From Brevibacterium antiquum CNRZ 918 (GTDB lineage Bacteria > Actinomycetota > Actinomycetes > Actinomycetales > Brevibacteriaceae), in contig NZ_FXZD01000004.1 in NCBI RefSeq assembly GCF_900169145.1, positions 62,001-126,000 on the forward strand: 64,000 nucleotides of DNA, written 5' to 3'. Below the pieces are notes generated by a model, which made no database searches, was not told where the DNA came from, and saw only the letters and a program-made list of their open reading frames with translations. Position 1 is the first letter of the stretch. Every line of letters starts with the position of its first letter. The position numbers and the translations under genes are program-made. Positions 1 through 8,308 of this stretch are shown here, piece after piece.

Positions 1-1
1 C

Positions 2-718
2 TCACATGCCTTCCTCTCAACCCAGTTCCCGAAGCTGTGGGACAAGGTCTCACCGGAGACCATGGTGCAGGCTCGCTTCGATGCGGTGGGGGTCTTCATG
101 GCCGAACTCTTCGAATCCCGAGAGGACATCGCCCTGCTCACGGAGGCGGCCACGGAGTTGGCCACAGCCATGACGCCGGTGCTGGCGAACATGGACTTCT
201 CGGGTCGGGCATTGGCCCAGGCAACCGCGGACGCGCTCACCGCACATGCACCGAACACCGCGTTCGAGCAGCTGTGGGCGGTGGCGACCATTGCCCGGGA
301 ATTCCGCGGTGACGGACATGTGGCCGCGCTGGTGACAGCAGGCGTTCCCGGGATCGACGCGCTCATGCTCGACGTCGCCACGGGCGCTTCGTTCAAGCCG
401 CGTGCGGCCCAGAAGACTCGTGGATTCACCGACGAGGAATGGAAGAGCGCACAGTCGCGCCTGGCCGAGGCCGGTCTCATCACGGTCGGTGCAGACGAGC
501 GTGGCTTCGACCTGCCAGCCATCACCGACGCGGGCCGCGATCTCAAGGAACAGGTCGAGCAGCTCACCGACGGCACGGTGGCCGCGGCCTGGTCGGCACT
601 GAGCGATGAGGAGATCGAGGCACTCGTGTCTCCGAGCCGCAGCCTGATCAAGGTGCTGGCCCAGTCGGGAGCCTTCCCCGCCACGGTCTTCGCCCAGCCG
701 GCCAAAAAGACCAGCTGA
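2..718 (+). CDS. SCO6745-like helix-turn-helix family protein, 5'-truncated by window edge
   Basis: The reading frame is open from the first bases of the window, so the start lies upstream; the ATG at 62 is internal, because the residues before it read as ordinary protein. The visible part is about 238 residues, all-alpha in character and rich in Ala, Leu and Glu, without membrane segments. The C-terminal half (sequence around FTDEEWKSAQSRLAEAGL and the following TDAGRDLKEQVE) resembles the winged-helix part of SCO6745/SalK-type actinobacterial proteins, whose biochemical role is unknown to me. The family call rests on recognition of the overall pattern, not a search. Its stop region is copied twice just downstream (743-754, 760-771). 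Confidence 0.6.
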   Translation, partial: SHAFLSTQFPKLWDKVSPETMVQARFDAVGVFMAELFESREDIALLTEAATELATAMTPVLANMDFSGRALAQATADALTAHAPNTAFEQLWAVATIAREFRGDGHVAALVTAGVPGIDALMLDVATGASFKPRAAQKTRGFTDEEWKSAQSRLAEAGLITVGADERGFDLPAITDAGRDLKEQVEQLTDGTVAAAWSALSDEEIEALVSPSRSLIKVLAQSGAFPATVFAQPAKKTS

Positions 719-783
719 GCGTCAAGACCAACGGAAGGTAAAGACCAGCTGGGCGCTACGACCAGCTGAGCCTCAGCGTCGGC

Positions 784-2475
784 TCAGGGTCGAGCCGATG
801 CCCGCTCCACGTGTGAGCGGGCATGCTCGATCGCGCTGGGCAGATCATCGAAGAGATGCCTCTTGTCCCTGAGCGCACCGAGCACACCGACGTGGCGGAA
901 CAGTTCGACGTGGGAGTCCTTGACCCCCTTGATGAGAACCGTGATTCCGCGGCGCTCGAAGGTGCGTACCACCTCGGCGAGGATGCGTGCACCGGAGGCG
1001 TCGACGAGCTCGAGCTGGGACATTCGCAGGATCACTACGACGATCCCGTCGAGTTCCATGACTTCGTCGAAGACCCGGTCGGATGAGGCGAAGAACAGCG
1101 GCCCATCGAAGCGCACGATGGAGATCGAGTCATCGCCGGGGTGGGCGGAACCCTCGGCAGAGACCTCTTCGATCGTCACTCCGGTCGCCCGGGACAGGTT
1201 GCGCAGTGCGAAGGCCGCGGCCACCACCATTCCGATTCCGACCGCGATGATGAGGTCGAAGGAAATCGTGATCAGCGCGGTGACGACGAAGCCGGCGGCA
1301 TCGGAACGCGTCGAACGAATGATGGCACGCACGGTGTTCAGATGAACCATTCGCACCGCGGTGACGAAGAGGACCCCGCCCAGAGCCGCGAGGGGAATCT
1401 GGCTCACCGGAGCGGCCGCCGCGAGGACGATGCCCAACAGGACCAGGGCGTGGACAATCGATGCCAGCCTGGTGCGACCACCGGCACGGATATTGACCGA
1501 AGTGCGAGCGATCGCGCCGGTCGCAGGCATGCCGCCGAAGAGTGAGGAGCCGATGGAGGCGATCCCCTGCCCGACCAGCTCCCGATCGGGATGGTAGGCG
1601 CCGGCATCCGACATGGAGGAGGCCACCCGTGCCGAGAGCAGCGATTCGATGGCGGCCAGCGCGGCGATCGTCCCCGCAGCCGGCAGCAGCCCACCGATGG
1701 CCCCGAGGTCGATGGCCGGAACAGAGGGCAGAGGCAGCGAGCGTGGAATCTCTCCGATGCTCGCGAGGGGATTGGGCACAAGCGCGGCGAGGACCGTGAC
1801 GATGACGATGCCGACCAGTGAACCCGGGATCGAGGAGTGGATCTTCGGTGCGAAGATCATGCATACGGCGACGATTGCAACCGCAGCAAGCGAATAGGGC
1901 AGGTAGGACCAGTCGGCCTCGCCGATGAGCTGACCGGCCGCGACGAGTGCATTCGTGCTGTGCTCACCAGGCTTCGAGTCTCCCGGTGTGGTGACGAACG
2001 GGGCCTGCTGCAAGAAGATGATGGCCGCGATTCCCAGGGTGAATCCCTCGATCACGGGCCAGGGGATGAATGAGACTGCACGCCCCAGACGCAGCAGTCC
2101 GGCCGCCACGACGATGATCCCGGCGATGAGCGTCACCGCCACCACCGCCTCGGCGCCTTGAGTGGCGACGATGGGCACGAGCACGACCGCCATGGCACCG
2201 GTCGGTCCCGAGATCTGCACATGCGAGCCACCGAAGATCGCAGCGAGGACTCCCGCCACGATCGCAGTGATCAGGCCCTGTTCCGCGGTGAGTCCTGAGC
2301 TCACACCGAAGCCGAGTGCCAGCGGCAGTGCGACGATGCCGACGGTGACGCCGGCGAGGAGGTCCTTGGGCCACGAACGCCGCGTCTCGCCGTAGTCGGA
2401 GACTCCTGGCAGCAGAGCACGTACCCGTCTGAGTGCGCCGATCAGGGCCGCCGAGGTGGTCGTTGGCGAACTCAT
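784..2475 (-). CDS. SulP family anion (sulfate) permease with STAS domain
   Basis: Membrane transporter of 563 residues, normal for SulP proteins. The N-terminal motif region (WPKDLLAGVTVGIVALPLAL, about residues 35-54) and the QISGPTGAM segment are typical of the SulP transmembrane core of many helices; the last about 130 residues form a cytoplasmic STAS domain (VVILRMSQLELVDASGARIL). The likely substrate is sulfate, bicarbonate or another inorganic anion; the sequence does not decide. The gene overlaps the upstream ArsR-type regulator by 4 bases (2472-2475), so the two are surely one operon and the permease is probably regulated by that neighbour. Confidence 0.93.
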   Translation of the reverse strand: MSSPTTTSAALIGALRRVRALLPGVSDYGETRRSWPKDLLAGVTVGIVALPLALGFGVSSGLTAEQGLITAIVAGVLAAIFGGSHVQISGPTGAMAVVLVPIVATQGAEAVVAVTLIAGIIVVAAGLLRLGRAVSFIPWPVIEGFTLGIAAIIFLQQAPFVTTPGDSKPGEHSTNALVAAGQLIGEADWSYLPYSLAAVAIVAVCMIFAPKIHSSIPGSLVGIVIVTVLAALVPNPLASIGEIPRSLPLPSVPAIDLGAIGGLLPAAGTIAALAAIESLLSARVASSMSDAGAYHPDRELVGQGIASIGSSLFGGMPATGAIARTSVNIRAGGRTRLASIVHALVLLGIVLAAAAPVSQIPLAALGGVLFVTAVRMVHLNTVRAIIRSTRSDAAGFVVTALITISFDLIIAVGIGMVVAAAFALRNLSRATGVTIEEVSAEGSAHPGDDSISIVRFDGPLFFASSDRVFDEVMELDGIVVVILRMSQLELVDASGARILAEVVRTFERRGITVLIKGVKDSHVELFRHVGVLGALRDKRHLFDDLPSAIEHARSHVERASARP

Positions 2476-2879
2476 GATGCGGGCTCGCGCGTGGTCGCGG
2501 CGGTGTCCACAGTCGCAGGACCGCCTGGAATCTGCGGCAGCGTTTGGGCCTGGGCCAAGCGGCCGCCGTCGTCTTCGAGCATCGACAGCAGCAGCGACCT
2601 GGCCACGGAGAGCAGTTCGGCGGTGCGCCGATCGGCCAGGCGATAGAAGACATGACTGGCCCGACGCTCGGATTCGACCAGGCGGTGTCGGCGCAGCACG
2701 GCAAGGTGCTGGGACAGATGGGAGGCTTCGAGCCCGGTCTCGGCCTGCAGATCGGTGACACTGACTTCCGCAGCACCGGCGAGGAGCTCGAGGATCCGAA
2801 TCCGGTAGGGGTGGGCCAAGCCTTTGAATAGGTTCGCTTTGACCTCATACAGAGGCCGCTGTACGTGATTTAGTGGCAT
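2472..2879 (-). CDS. ArsR/SmtB-like winged-helix transcriptional regulator without cysteines
   Basis: A 135-residue DNA-binding protein. The winged helix spans about residues 15-95: a helix with FKGLAHPYRIRILELL, then a recognition region ETGLEASHLSQHLAVLRRH and a wing with RRASHVFYRL. This is the ArsR layout. The protein has no cysteine at all, so classical thiolate sensing of arsenite or other metals is excluded. It is first gene of an operon with the SulP permease (4-base overlap). The start codon at 2879 directly follows a perfect palindrome (2881-2898) and no clear Shine-Dalgarno is seen, which suggests a very short or absent leader and autoregulation. The ligand is unknown. Confidence 0.88.
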   Translation of the reverse strand: MPLNHVQRPLYEVKANLFKGLAHPYRIRILELLAGAAEVSVTDLQAETGLEASHLSQHLAVLRRHRLVESERRASHVFYRLADRRTAELLSVARSLLLSMLEDDGGRLAQAQTLPQIPGGPATVDTAATTREPAS

Positions 2880-2880
2880 G

Positions 2881-2898
2881 ATGAAATCATCATTTCAT
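2881..2898 (-). promoter_or_regulatory. Palindromic operator candidate of the ArsR-SulP operon
   Basis: The 7-base arms ATGAAAT and ATTTCAT are perfect inverted repeats around a 4-base centre, ending two bases before the ArsR start codon. The size and place fit an ArsR-family operator for autoregulation. Seen directly; binding is inferred. Confidence 0.6.
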
Positions 2899-2910
2899 AT
2901 GAATGAAGAA

Positions 2911-2929
2911 AACCGTGCATTGCACGGTT
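2911..2929 (-). terminator. Hairpin terminator downstream of orn
   Basis: A 9-bp perfect inverted repeat (AACCGTGCA / TGCACGGTT) with a single-base centre lies 36 bases after the orn stop. Read on the minus strand it is followed by a T-rich stretch (TTCTTCATTC). It separates orn from the ArsR operon on the same strand. Confidence 0.6.
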
Positions 2930-2964
2930 CTCTTTGTTGCTTGCGGGAGTCTTGCGCTCCTGAC

Positions 2965-3570
2965 TCAGCGGGAGATGTGTGAGCTCACCTCGGCGGCGAT
3001 GGACTTCGCCTCTTCGGACGTTGGTCCCTCAGCTGAGAAGACGGCCTTGCGGTAGTACTGGAGTTCCACGATCGAGTCGAGGATGTCGCCGAGGGCGCGG
3101 TGACCGCCGTGCTTCTCCGGGGACTGGAAATAGGCGCGGGGGAACCACTGCTTGCTCAGTTCCTTGATCGAGGAGACGTCGATGATCCGATAGTGGAGGT
3201 GGTCGACAAGCTCGGGCATCTGCTTTGTGAGGAACACCTTGTCGGTGCCCACGGAGTTTCCGCCCAGCGGTGCTTTGCCCGACTCCGAGACATGCTGCTT
3301 GATGTATTCGAGCACCTGGGTCTGCGCATCGGCGACCGTCGTTCCCGCATCGAGTTCGGTGATGAGGCCGGAACTCGTATGCATCTGGGTGACGAAGTCA
3401 TTCATGTTCTCCAGCGCCCCAGCGGAGGGTTTGATGACGATGTCGATGCCCTCGTCGAGGGGGTTGAGGTCGAAGTCGGTGATCACAGCCGCCACTTCGA
3501 TGAGCTCGTCCCTGACTTCGTCGAGGCCGGTCATTTCACAGTCGATCCACACAATTTTGTCGTTGCTCAC
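2965..3570 (-). CDS. orn: Oligoribonuclease (DEDDh 3'-5' exoribonuclease)
   Basis: Degrades 2-5-nt RNA fragments, including pGpG and other nanoRNA, to mononucleotides in the cytoplasm. The 201-residue length is typical. The DEDDh active site is readable: D10 and E12 in WIDCEMTGLD, the middle Asp in the GNSVGTDKVFL segment, and the C-terminal His and Asp in HRALGDILDSI. It stands alone on the minus strand, back to back with the membrane protein gene at 3740. Confidence 0.97.
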   Translation of the reverse strand: MSNDKIVWIDCEMTGLDEVRDELIEVAAVITDFDLNPLDEGIDIVIKPSAGALENMNDFVTQMHTSSGLITELDAGTTVADAQTQVLEYIKQHVSESGKAPLGGNSVGTDKVFLTKQMPELVDHLHYRIIDVSSIKELSKQWFPRAYFQSPEKHGGHRALGDILDSIVELQYYRKAVFSAEGPTSEEAKSIAAEVSSHISR

Positions 3571-3684
3571 CAGCCCAGCTTAAAGCAGAGCGAGGCCTCT
3601 GAGCATCTCCTTAGGCTGTGCGCACCGACACACGCTGAGTAGACGCACAAAAGCAATACGCGCGCAGTGACTTAAACTTGGACT

Positions 3685-3706
3685 GTCCCACGGGCCAATG
3701 TGGGAC
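3685..3706. promoter_or_regulatory. Small inverted repeat between orn and the 3740 gene
   Basis: GTCCCAC and GTGGGAC face each other across 8 bases, 34 bases before the start of the gene at 3740, in the divergent promoter region. It could be an operator or a leader hairpin; nothing decides between these. Confidence 0.35.
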
Positions 3707-3739
3707 CAGAAGAGACTTTGTTGAGGGAAGGGTTCGTAC

Positions 3740-5359
3740 GTGCGCTACACACTTGCTGTGATTCTCATGGTGGTGGGTGTCGTTGTCGGAGGCCTCGGAA
3801 TTCTGCAGAAGACCCTGTGGGCGCCGGACGACCAGATCACCGCGACCACAGAGATCGATGCAGACACACCGGCCGTCGTCGTCGACCCCGGAATGCTCAA
3901 TCTCTACGAAACCCCCGCAACACTGAATGTTGAAGGCTCGGGTGATCTGACGATCGCGCAGGCCCCGATCGAAAACGTCGAGGCCTGGGCCGGAAATTCC
4001 GCATTCACTCGCGTGACAGGGCTGGCGCCCGAGGGTGGGCTGAGCGTGAAGTCCCAAGACGGTGAGGCCTCAATGCCGAGCCCGGCCGGGGCCGACCTCT
4101 GGACCTCCGAAGTTACCGGCAACGACTCTGTGACGCTTGATTGGACCGAGGACGCGAACCGGACGGGCTTCCTCATCGCCGGCAGCGGTGAGCCGGGCGA
4201 CGTCAAGACCGTCACCATCACCTGGCCCAACCATGCGGAGACACCTTGGGCCATTCCGCTGATGATCATCGGCGGGGCACTGTTCATCGGCGGCATCGTC
4301 GTCCTCGTCTTCAACCGCAACAGCGCGAAGAAGGAGAAGAACCGGCGCACGGCCCGTCAGGAGCGCCGCCGCAAACTGGCCGAATTCGGAACCGCATTCG
4401 CGATCGTGCCAGTTCTGGCGCTGAGTGCCTGCGGACCTGATGAGCTGCCCAAGCCGGAGCCGTCGGAGGCCCCGAGTTCTGCCGCGGCCGGAGTCAACGA
4501 CGACCAGGCCAAACGGATCCTCGATTCCGTGACCGAAGACGTCAAGGCCGCCGACAAGGGGACCGACAGCTCCGAACTGAAGAAGCGCGCGACAGGACCT
4601 GCCCTGAAGCAGCGCGAAGACGCCTACAAGGTGAAGAAGAAGGTCAAGAAGCACAAGCTGCCACCGGCAGTGGCCAATGAGAAGGTCGTCGTCAACTACA
4701 CCGCGGCCACCGACTCCTGGCCGCGCATGACCAGTCTCGTCACCTCGGCGGTCAATGAGACCCAGCTCCTCGTCCTGACTCAGGAAGACCCGCGCGCCGA
4801 TTACAAGCTGTGGTCACAGACCCAGCTGGTCCCGGGCACCGAACTGCCGGAGATCCCCGACGCCAGGCAGGGTTCGCAGCTCCTTGATCCGAAGACCAAG
4901 GACTTCGTCATGACCCCGGAGAACGTCGTGTCCGGTTATGCGAAGGCTCTGGACTCGGGGAAGAAGTCGAAGGAAGCGAAGAAGTTCGAGTCCGATGACT
5001 TCTCGAAGTCGATCTGGAAGAACCAGCAGGCACAGAAGAAGAGTGCAGAAGACGGCAAGGCCGAGGTCAAGTACAAGTACACTCCCGGCAAGGAGATCGT
5101 CGCGCAGGGAACTGCAGGCGATGCCGCCATCGTCACTGGAGTCATCGAGGCCGAGTCCACGATCTCTCCGGAATCCGTGGACGGACGTACCGGAACCCTG
5201 ACGCTGTCGAGTCCGCAGAAGGAGCTGACCGGATCCGACAGCACCCAGAAGTCAGTGACGACGAAGACAACTCAGGTCCTGACGTTCCTTGTGCCCACCG
5301 ACGGCAAGGTGCGTCTCATCGGTGGGCTGGAGACTCTCAGCGGAGCCGAACTGAAATAG
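3740..5359 (+). CDS. Membrane-anchored protein with internal lipobox (paralog-like partner of the 6537 gene)
   Basis: Unknown function, 539 residues. Visible layout: an N-terminal membrane segment (about residues 3-26), an extracytoplasmic beta-like domain (about 28-168), a second membrane segment (about 171-193), a strongly basic cytoplasmic linker (KKEKNRR then RRRK, about 197-218), and a third hydrophobic stretch ending in a perfect lipobox LSAC with the cysteine at residue 231. A Pro/Glu/Ser/Ala-rich spacer and a large hydrophilic Lys-rich domain follow, presumably outside the cell. It looks like a two-pass membrane protein fused to a lipoprotein. The gene after next has the same architecture. 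The start is the first codon (GTG) of the hydrophobic segment after GGAAGGG. Confidence 0.8.
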   Translation: MRYTLAVILMVVGVVVGGLGILQKTLWAPDDQITATTEIDADTPAVVVDPGMLNLYETPATLNVEGSGDLTIAQAPIENVEAWAGNSAFTRVTGLAPEGGLSVKSQDGEASMPSPAGADLWTSEVTGNDSVTLDWTEDANRTGFLIAGSGEPGDVKTVTITWPNHAETPWAIPLMIIGGALFIGGIVVLVFNRNSAKKEKNRRTARQERRRKLAEFGTAFAIVPVLALSACGPDELPKPEPSEAPSSAAAGVNDDQAKRILDSVTEDVKAADKGTDSSELKKRATGPALKQREDAYKVKKKVKKHKLPPAVANEKVVVNYTAATDSWPRMTSLVTSAVNETQLLVLTQEDPRADYKLWSQTQLVPGTELPEIPDARQGSQLLDPKTKDFVMTPENVVSGYAKALDSGKKSKEAKKFESDDFSKSIWKNQQAQKKSAEDGKAEVKYKYTPGKEIVAQGTAGDAAIVTGVIEAESTISPESVDGRTGTLTLSSPQKELTGSDSTQKSVTTKTTQVLTFLVPTDGKVRLIGGLETLSGAELK

Positions 5360-5404
5360 TCGGCACTGAAGTAATCGGCAGGTCCGCAGTCTGAAATAGT
5401 CGCA
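5351..5404 (+). repeat. Three imperfect copies of a stop-codon-containing 15-mer
   Basis: CTGAAATAGTCGGCA at 5351-5365 carries the TAG stop of the upstream gene. Near-copies follow at 5366-5380 (TAG changed to TAA, in frame with the first stop) and 5391-5404. Seen directly. Confidence 0.8.
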
Positions 5405-5442
5405 GGCCCGGCGGTGTTGATACGTTCTATGCTGGATGTCAT

Positions 5443-5497
5443 CAGCACCGTCGGAGTTCCCGACGGCCGTCAGCACTGTAGAGTTCCCGACGGACGC
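5443..5497 (+). repeat. Two tandem 27-28-bp units upstream of the CnoX-like gene
   Basis: CAGCACCGTCGGAGTTCCCGACGGCCGT-type units at 5443-5470 and 5471-5497 share the exact core GAGTTCCCGACGG (5454-5466 and 5481-5493). The first core lies in a small inverted repeat GTCGG-N5-CCGAC. The pair ends about 40 bases before the start codon, so it may be a doubled operator. Confidence 0.7.
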
Positions 5498-5538
5498 GCA
5501 CCGTACGAATTCGCATTTCCCGCAACAAAGGAGACCAC

Positions 5539-6489
5539 GTGTCAATGGATCCCTCGCAGGACAACACGCAGCCCAGCCAAGGACTCGACCTGTCCGCGGT
5601 GCGCAGCAGAAACCTGCCACATGAGGAACAGAACGGTGGACCGGGACAGGCTGGTGGGGGAGCGGCGGACCCGAATGCGGTTCCAGTTCCGGCCCTGGTC
5701 TTCGACGTCGACGAAGCCAGCTTCAACGACGTCGTCGCGATCTCCGACCGCGTGCCCGTTGTCATCGACCTGTGGGCGCAGCGGAGTGAGGAGAGCAAAC
5801 AGCTCTCACCGATCGTCGCGCGCCTCGTCGAATCCTTCGGCGGCCGACTTGTCCTGGCACGAGTGGACGTCGACGCCAATCCGCGACTGCAGCAGGCTTT
5901 CGGCGTCGAGTCGATCCCGAACGTCATCGCTATCGTCAAGGGCCAGCCCGTACCTCTGTTCCAGAGTGCACTGCCCGAACCGCAGGTGAAGGCCTACTTC
6001 GATGAGCTGCTCAAGCTCGCTGGTGAGAACGGTGTGACCGGTCATGCCGTGGTTGCCGGAGCCGAGCCGGAACCGGCAGGTCCTGCTCACCCAGACGCCG
6101 AGGAGGCGTTGAGCCGAGGAGACTTCGACACCGCCGAATCCCTGTTCAAGGCCGCCCTGGCCGCCGCGCCGGCGGATGAGGAAGCGAAATTCGGTCTGGC
6201 CAGAGCCGGACTGGGACGTCGCCTCATCGACGCCGATCCGCAGCAGCTCATTGCCACCGCCGATGCGAACCCGAAGGACGCCGAGGCGGCCAAGGCGGCC
6301 GCCGATGCGGAGATCGTCGGAGGCAACCCGGGCAGTGCCTTCAACCGCCTGATCTCACTGATCCGCGTCAGCGCAGGCGATGAGAAGGAAGCGCTGCGAC
6401 TGCGGGTTCTCGAACTCTTCGAAGTTCTCAGTGCGGATGATCCGGCCGTGACCAAGGCACGCACAGCATTGATGAGGGCCTTGTTCTGA
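5539..6489 (+). CDS. CnoX/YbbN-like thioredoxin-fold TPR co-chaperone lacking redox cysteines
   Basis: A 316-residue protein with a disordered Gln/Gly/Pro-rich N-terminus (1-45), a thioredoxin fold (about 50-165) and an alpha-helical TPR-like C-terminus (about 185-316). This matches the CnoX (YbbN) family, which guards folding proteins and hands them to DnaK or GroEL. At the place of the thioredoxin CxxC motif the protein has S83-E-E-S86 in LWAQRSEESKQ, so it cannot do dithiol chemistry and should act as a holdase or scaffold only. The cis-proline region (SIPNVIAI) is kept. The start at 5539 (GTG) follows AAAGGAG. It sits between two proteins with internal lipoboxes, which may be partners. 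Confidence 0.85.
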   Translation: MSMDPSQDNTQPSQGLDLSAVRSRNLPHEEQNGGPGQAGGGAADPNAVPVPALVFDVDEASFNDVVAISDRVPVVIDLWAQRSEESKQLSPIVARLVESFGGRLVLARVDVDANPRLQQAFGVESIPNVIAIVKGQPVPLFQSALPEPQVKAYFDELLKLAGENGVTGHAVVAGAEPEPAGPAHPDAEEALSRGDFDTAESLFKAALAAAPADEEAKFGLARAGLGRRLIDADPQQLIATADANPKDAEAAKAAADAEIVGGNPGSAFNRLISLIRVSAGDEKEALRLRVLELFEVLSADDPAVTKARTALMRALF

Positions 6490-6536
6490 TTCAGAGAATC
6501 CGTCTCACCACAGCCATTCTGTTCGCACTCGCAGCG

Positions 6537-8258
6537 GTGATCGTGGCAGTGCTGGTTGTCTCCGCTCTGTCCGTTGTCGGCACCGACGAGGTCACCGAGA
6601 CCGAAGATTTCACGGTCAAGGATGGGGCCTACGCCGTCGTCCTCGACGAGGCGATCGTTCCCTATTCGGGCACCAGTGTGACCGTTGAAGCCGCGAATGC
6701 TGACGGCAAGGAACTGTTCGTCGGCACCGCCAACGGCGTCGACACCGACAGCATCCTCGACGGGGTGGCGCAGGAGCAGATCAGCAACGTCGAGTTCCCC
6801 AGCGCGGTCGAGCACCGGTTCATCCCCGGCGATGCCGCTCCCGAAGCGACGCTGACTGACAGGGACTGGTGGATCAGTCAGGACACAGGCGAGAAGGTTG
6901 CGAAGACCTTCGACCTCGACGCCGACCCGCAGGTGCTCGTGATCTCCGCCGCGAACGAGGGCGAAAATCTTGACGGAACCACGGTCTCGCTGAAGATGCG
7001 TGTGGAGGGAGTCCTGGCATTGAGCTTGTTCGGCATCGCCCTGGGCATCATCTTGGCCGGATTCGCGGCCTTCTTCTTCCTGCGCTGGTTCAACGGCCGT
7101 ATCCGCCCCGAGAAGAAGAAAGCGGTCGCCCGAAACACTGACCGCGGCTCGGGCCCAGGCCCAGGGTCCGGCTCTCGGGCGGACGCAGAAGGGGCAAGGG
7201 CCGATTCCGGTCGAGTGCAGAGCTCGCGCCTCGTGAAGAACCCTGATCCGGCGAAGGCAGCTCCACCTCGGCGGACGAGTACGCGTGGCAGACGATCACT
7301 GCGTATGGTCACAGCCGTGTCGCTGACGACGGGACTGGCATTGAGCGGATGCACCGCACTGCCCGTGGCACAGCCGCACAGTCCCGACATCACACCCTAT
7401 GAGCGCACAGCGATGCGCCCGGGTGAGGCCGGGACATTCATGACCGGCTACACTGAGTCACTCGATGGGATCCTCAACGACGGAGGCGCCGGCCTCGAAA
7501 AAATTCAGGGCGAGCCCCTGATCGACCGGACCCGCGCACAGATCCTGATCGCGAAGAAGGCGAAGCAGAAGCTGCGGGCACCGAACTTCAGTGAAGTCGT
7601 CGCCGGCAGCCCGAGCTTCACCGAATACCCGATGTGGTTCTACGCATTCGGCACCGCAAAAGGGGACGAGAAGCTCACACAGGTCCAGCTGGCGACCCGA
7701 GAATCCGCCTCGACCGATCCGATCGTGCGCACTGCCTCCTACATCCCGACCGATCAGATGCCGACGCTGATGGCTGACGGGCACGGGGCTGTTGAGCCCG
7801 GTCCGGACGCATTCAACGAAGAGATGACGACGACCGCGGATCAGGTCTCGAAATTCCTCGTCGACGGCAAGGCCGACAAAGCGGATGCCGATGGGCTGAA
7901 AGAGGGCGGGTTCAAAGACTTCAGGGGATACCTGGGCGACCTGCGTGGCAAGGACTCGGGATTCGACAAGGTCGATGTCTCCTGCAAGCCCTATGAGAAG
8001 CTCGACTTCACCTCGATGACCCTGAGCAACGAGCGCGGCGCCATCGGGATGGGCGAGGTCCGCTGCACCCTGACGATCGAGGTCCCTGACGACTATTCGG
8101 TTGACCTGGGCGACACCATCGAAGCAGTGAAGTCCAACGACAAGGACGGAAACACTGTCAAGGTCGACACCGCCCACCCGTATGTGCTGATGAAGACCGG
8201 GGATGAGCTGAGCGCCGTGGCCACCGACTGGAACGTGCTGTCCTCACGCTTCGAGTGA
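6537..8258 (+). CDS. Membrane-anchored protein with internal lipobox, second copy; true start probably upstream at a non-AUG codon
   Basis: Unknown function, 573 residues as given from GTG 6537. Same layout as the 3740 gene: N-terminal membrane segment, extracytoplasmic domain, second membrane segment (about 158-180), long basic and Gly/Ser-rich linker, third hydrophobic stretch ending in LSGC (cysteine 272), then a secreted-type C-terminal domain. From GTG 6537 the first membrane segment would lack its basic flank. The frame stays open upstream to the CnoX stop and adds residues with R-I-R-L and a full hydrophobic run; GAGGG at 6474-6478 stands 7 bases before CTG 6486 and 10 before ATT 6489. 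No ATG, GTG or TTG exists in that extension. I therefore suspect a non-canonical start coupled to CnoX. Confidence 0.78.
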   Translation: MIVAVLVVSALSVVGTDEVTETEDFTVKDGAYAVVLDEAIVPYSGTSVTVEAANADGKELFVGTANGVDTDSILDGVAQEQISNVEFPSAVEHRFIPGDAAPEATLTDRDWWISQDTGEKVAKTFDLDADPQVLVISAANEGENLDGTTVSLKMRVEGVLALSLFGIALGIILAGFAAFFFLRWFNGRIRPEKKKAVARNTDRGSGPGPGSGSRADAEGARADSGRVQSSRLVKNPDPAKAAPPRRTSTRGRRSLRMVTAVSLTTGLALSGCTALPVAQPHSPDITPYERTAMRPGEAGTFMTGYTESLDGILNDGGAGLEKIQGEPLIDRTRAQILIAKKAKQKLRAPNFSEVVAGSPSFTEYPMWFYAFGTAKGDEKLTQVQLATRESASTDPIVRTASYIPTDQMPTLMADGHGAVEPGPDAFNEEMTTTADQVSKFLVDGKADKADADGLKEGGFKDFRGYLGDLRGKDSGFDKVDVSCKPYEKLDFTSMTLSNERGAIGMGEVRCTLTIEVPDDYSVDLGDTIEAVKSNDKDGNTVKVDTAHPYVLMKTGDELSAVATDWNVLSSRFE

Positions 8259-8263
8259 CGGCA

Positions 8264-8286
8264 GGCCCCATCGTCGAGGTGGGGCC
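8264..8286 (+). terminator. Hairpin between convergent genes
   Basis: GGCCCCA and TGGGGCC pair across 9 bases six bases after the stop of the 6537 gene; a second hairpin (GCACCGG / CCGGTGC) follows at once. There is no T-run. The convergent arrangement supports a terminator for both sides. Confidence 0.5.
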
Positions 8287-8308
8287 GCACCGGGGTGGGG
8301 CCGGTGCC

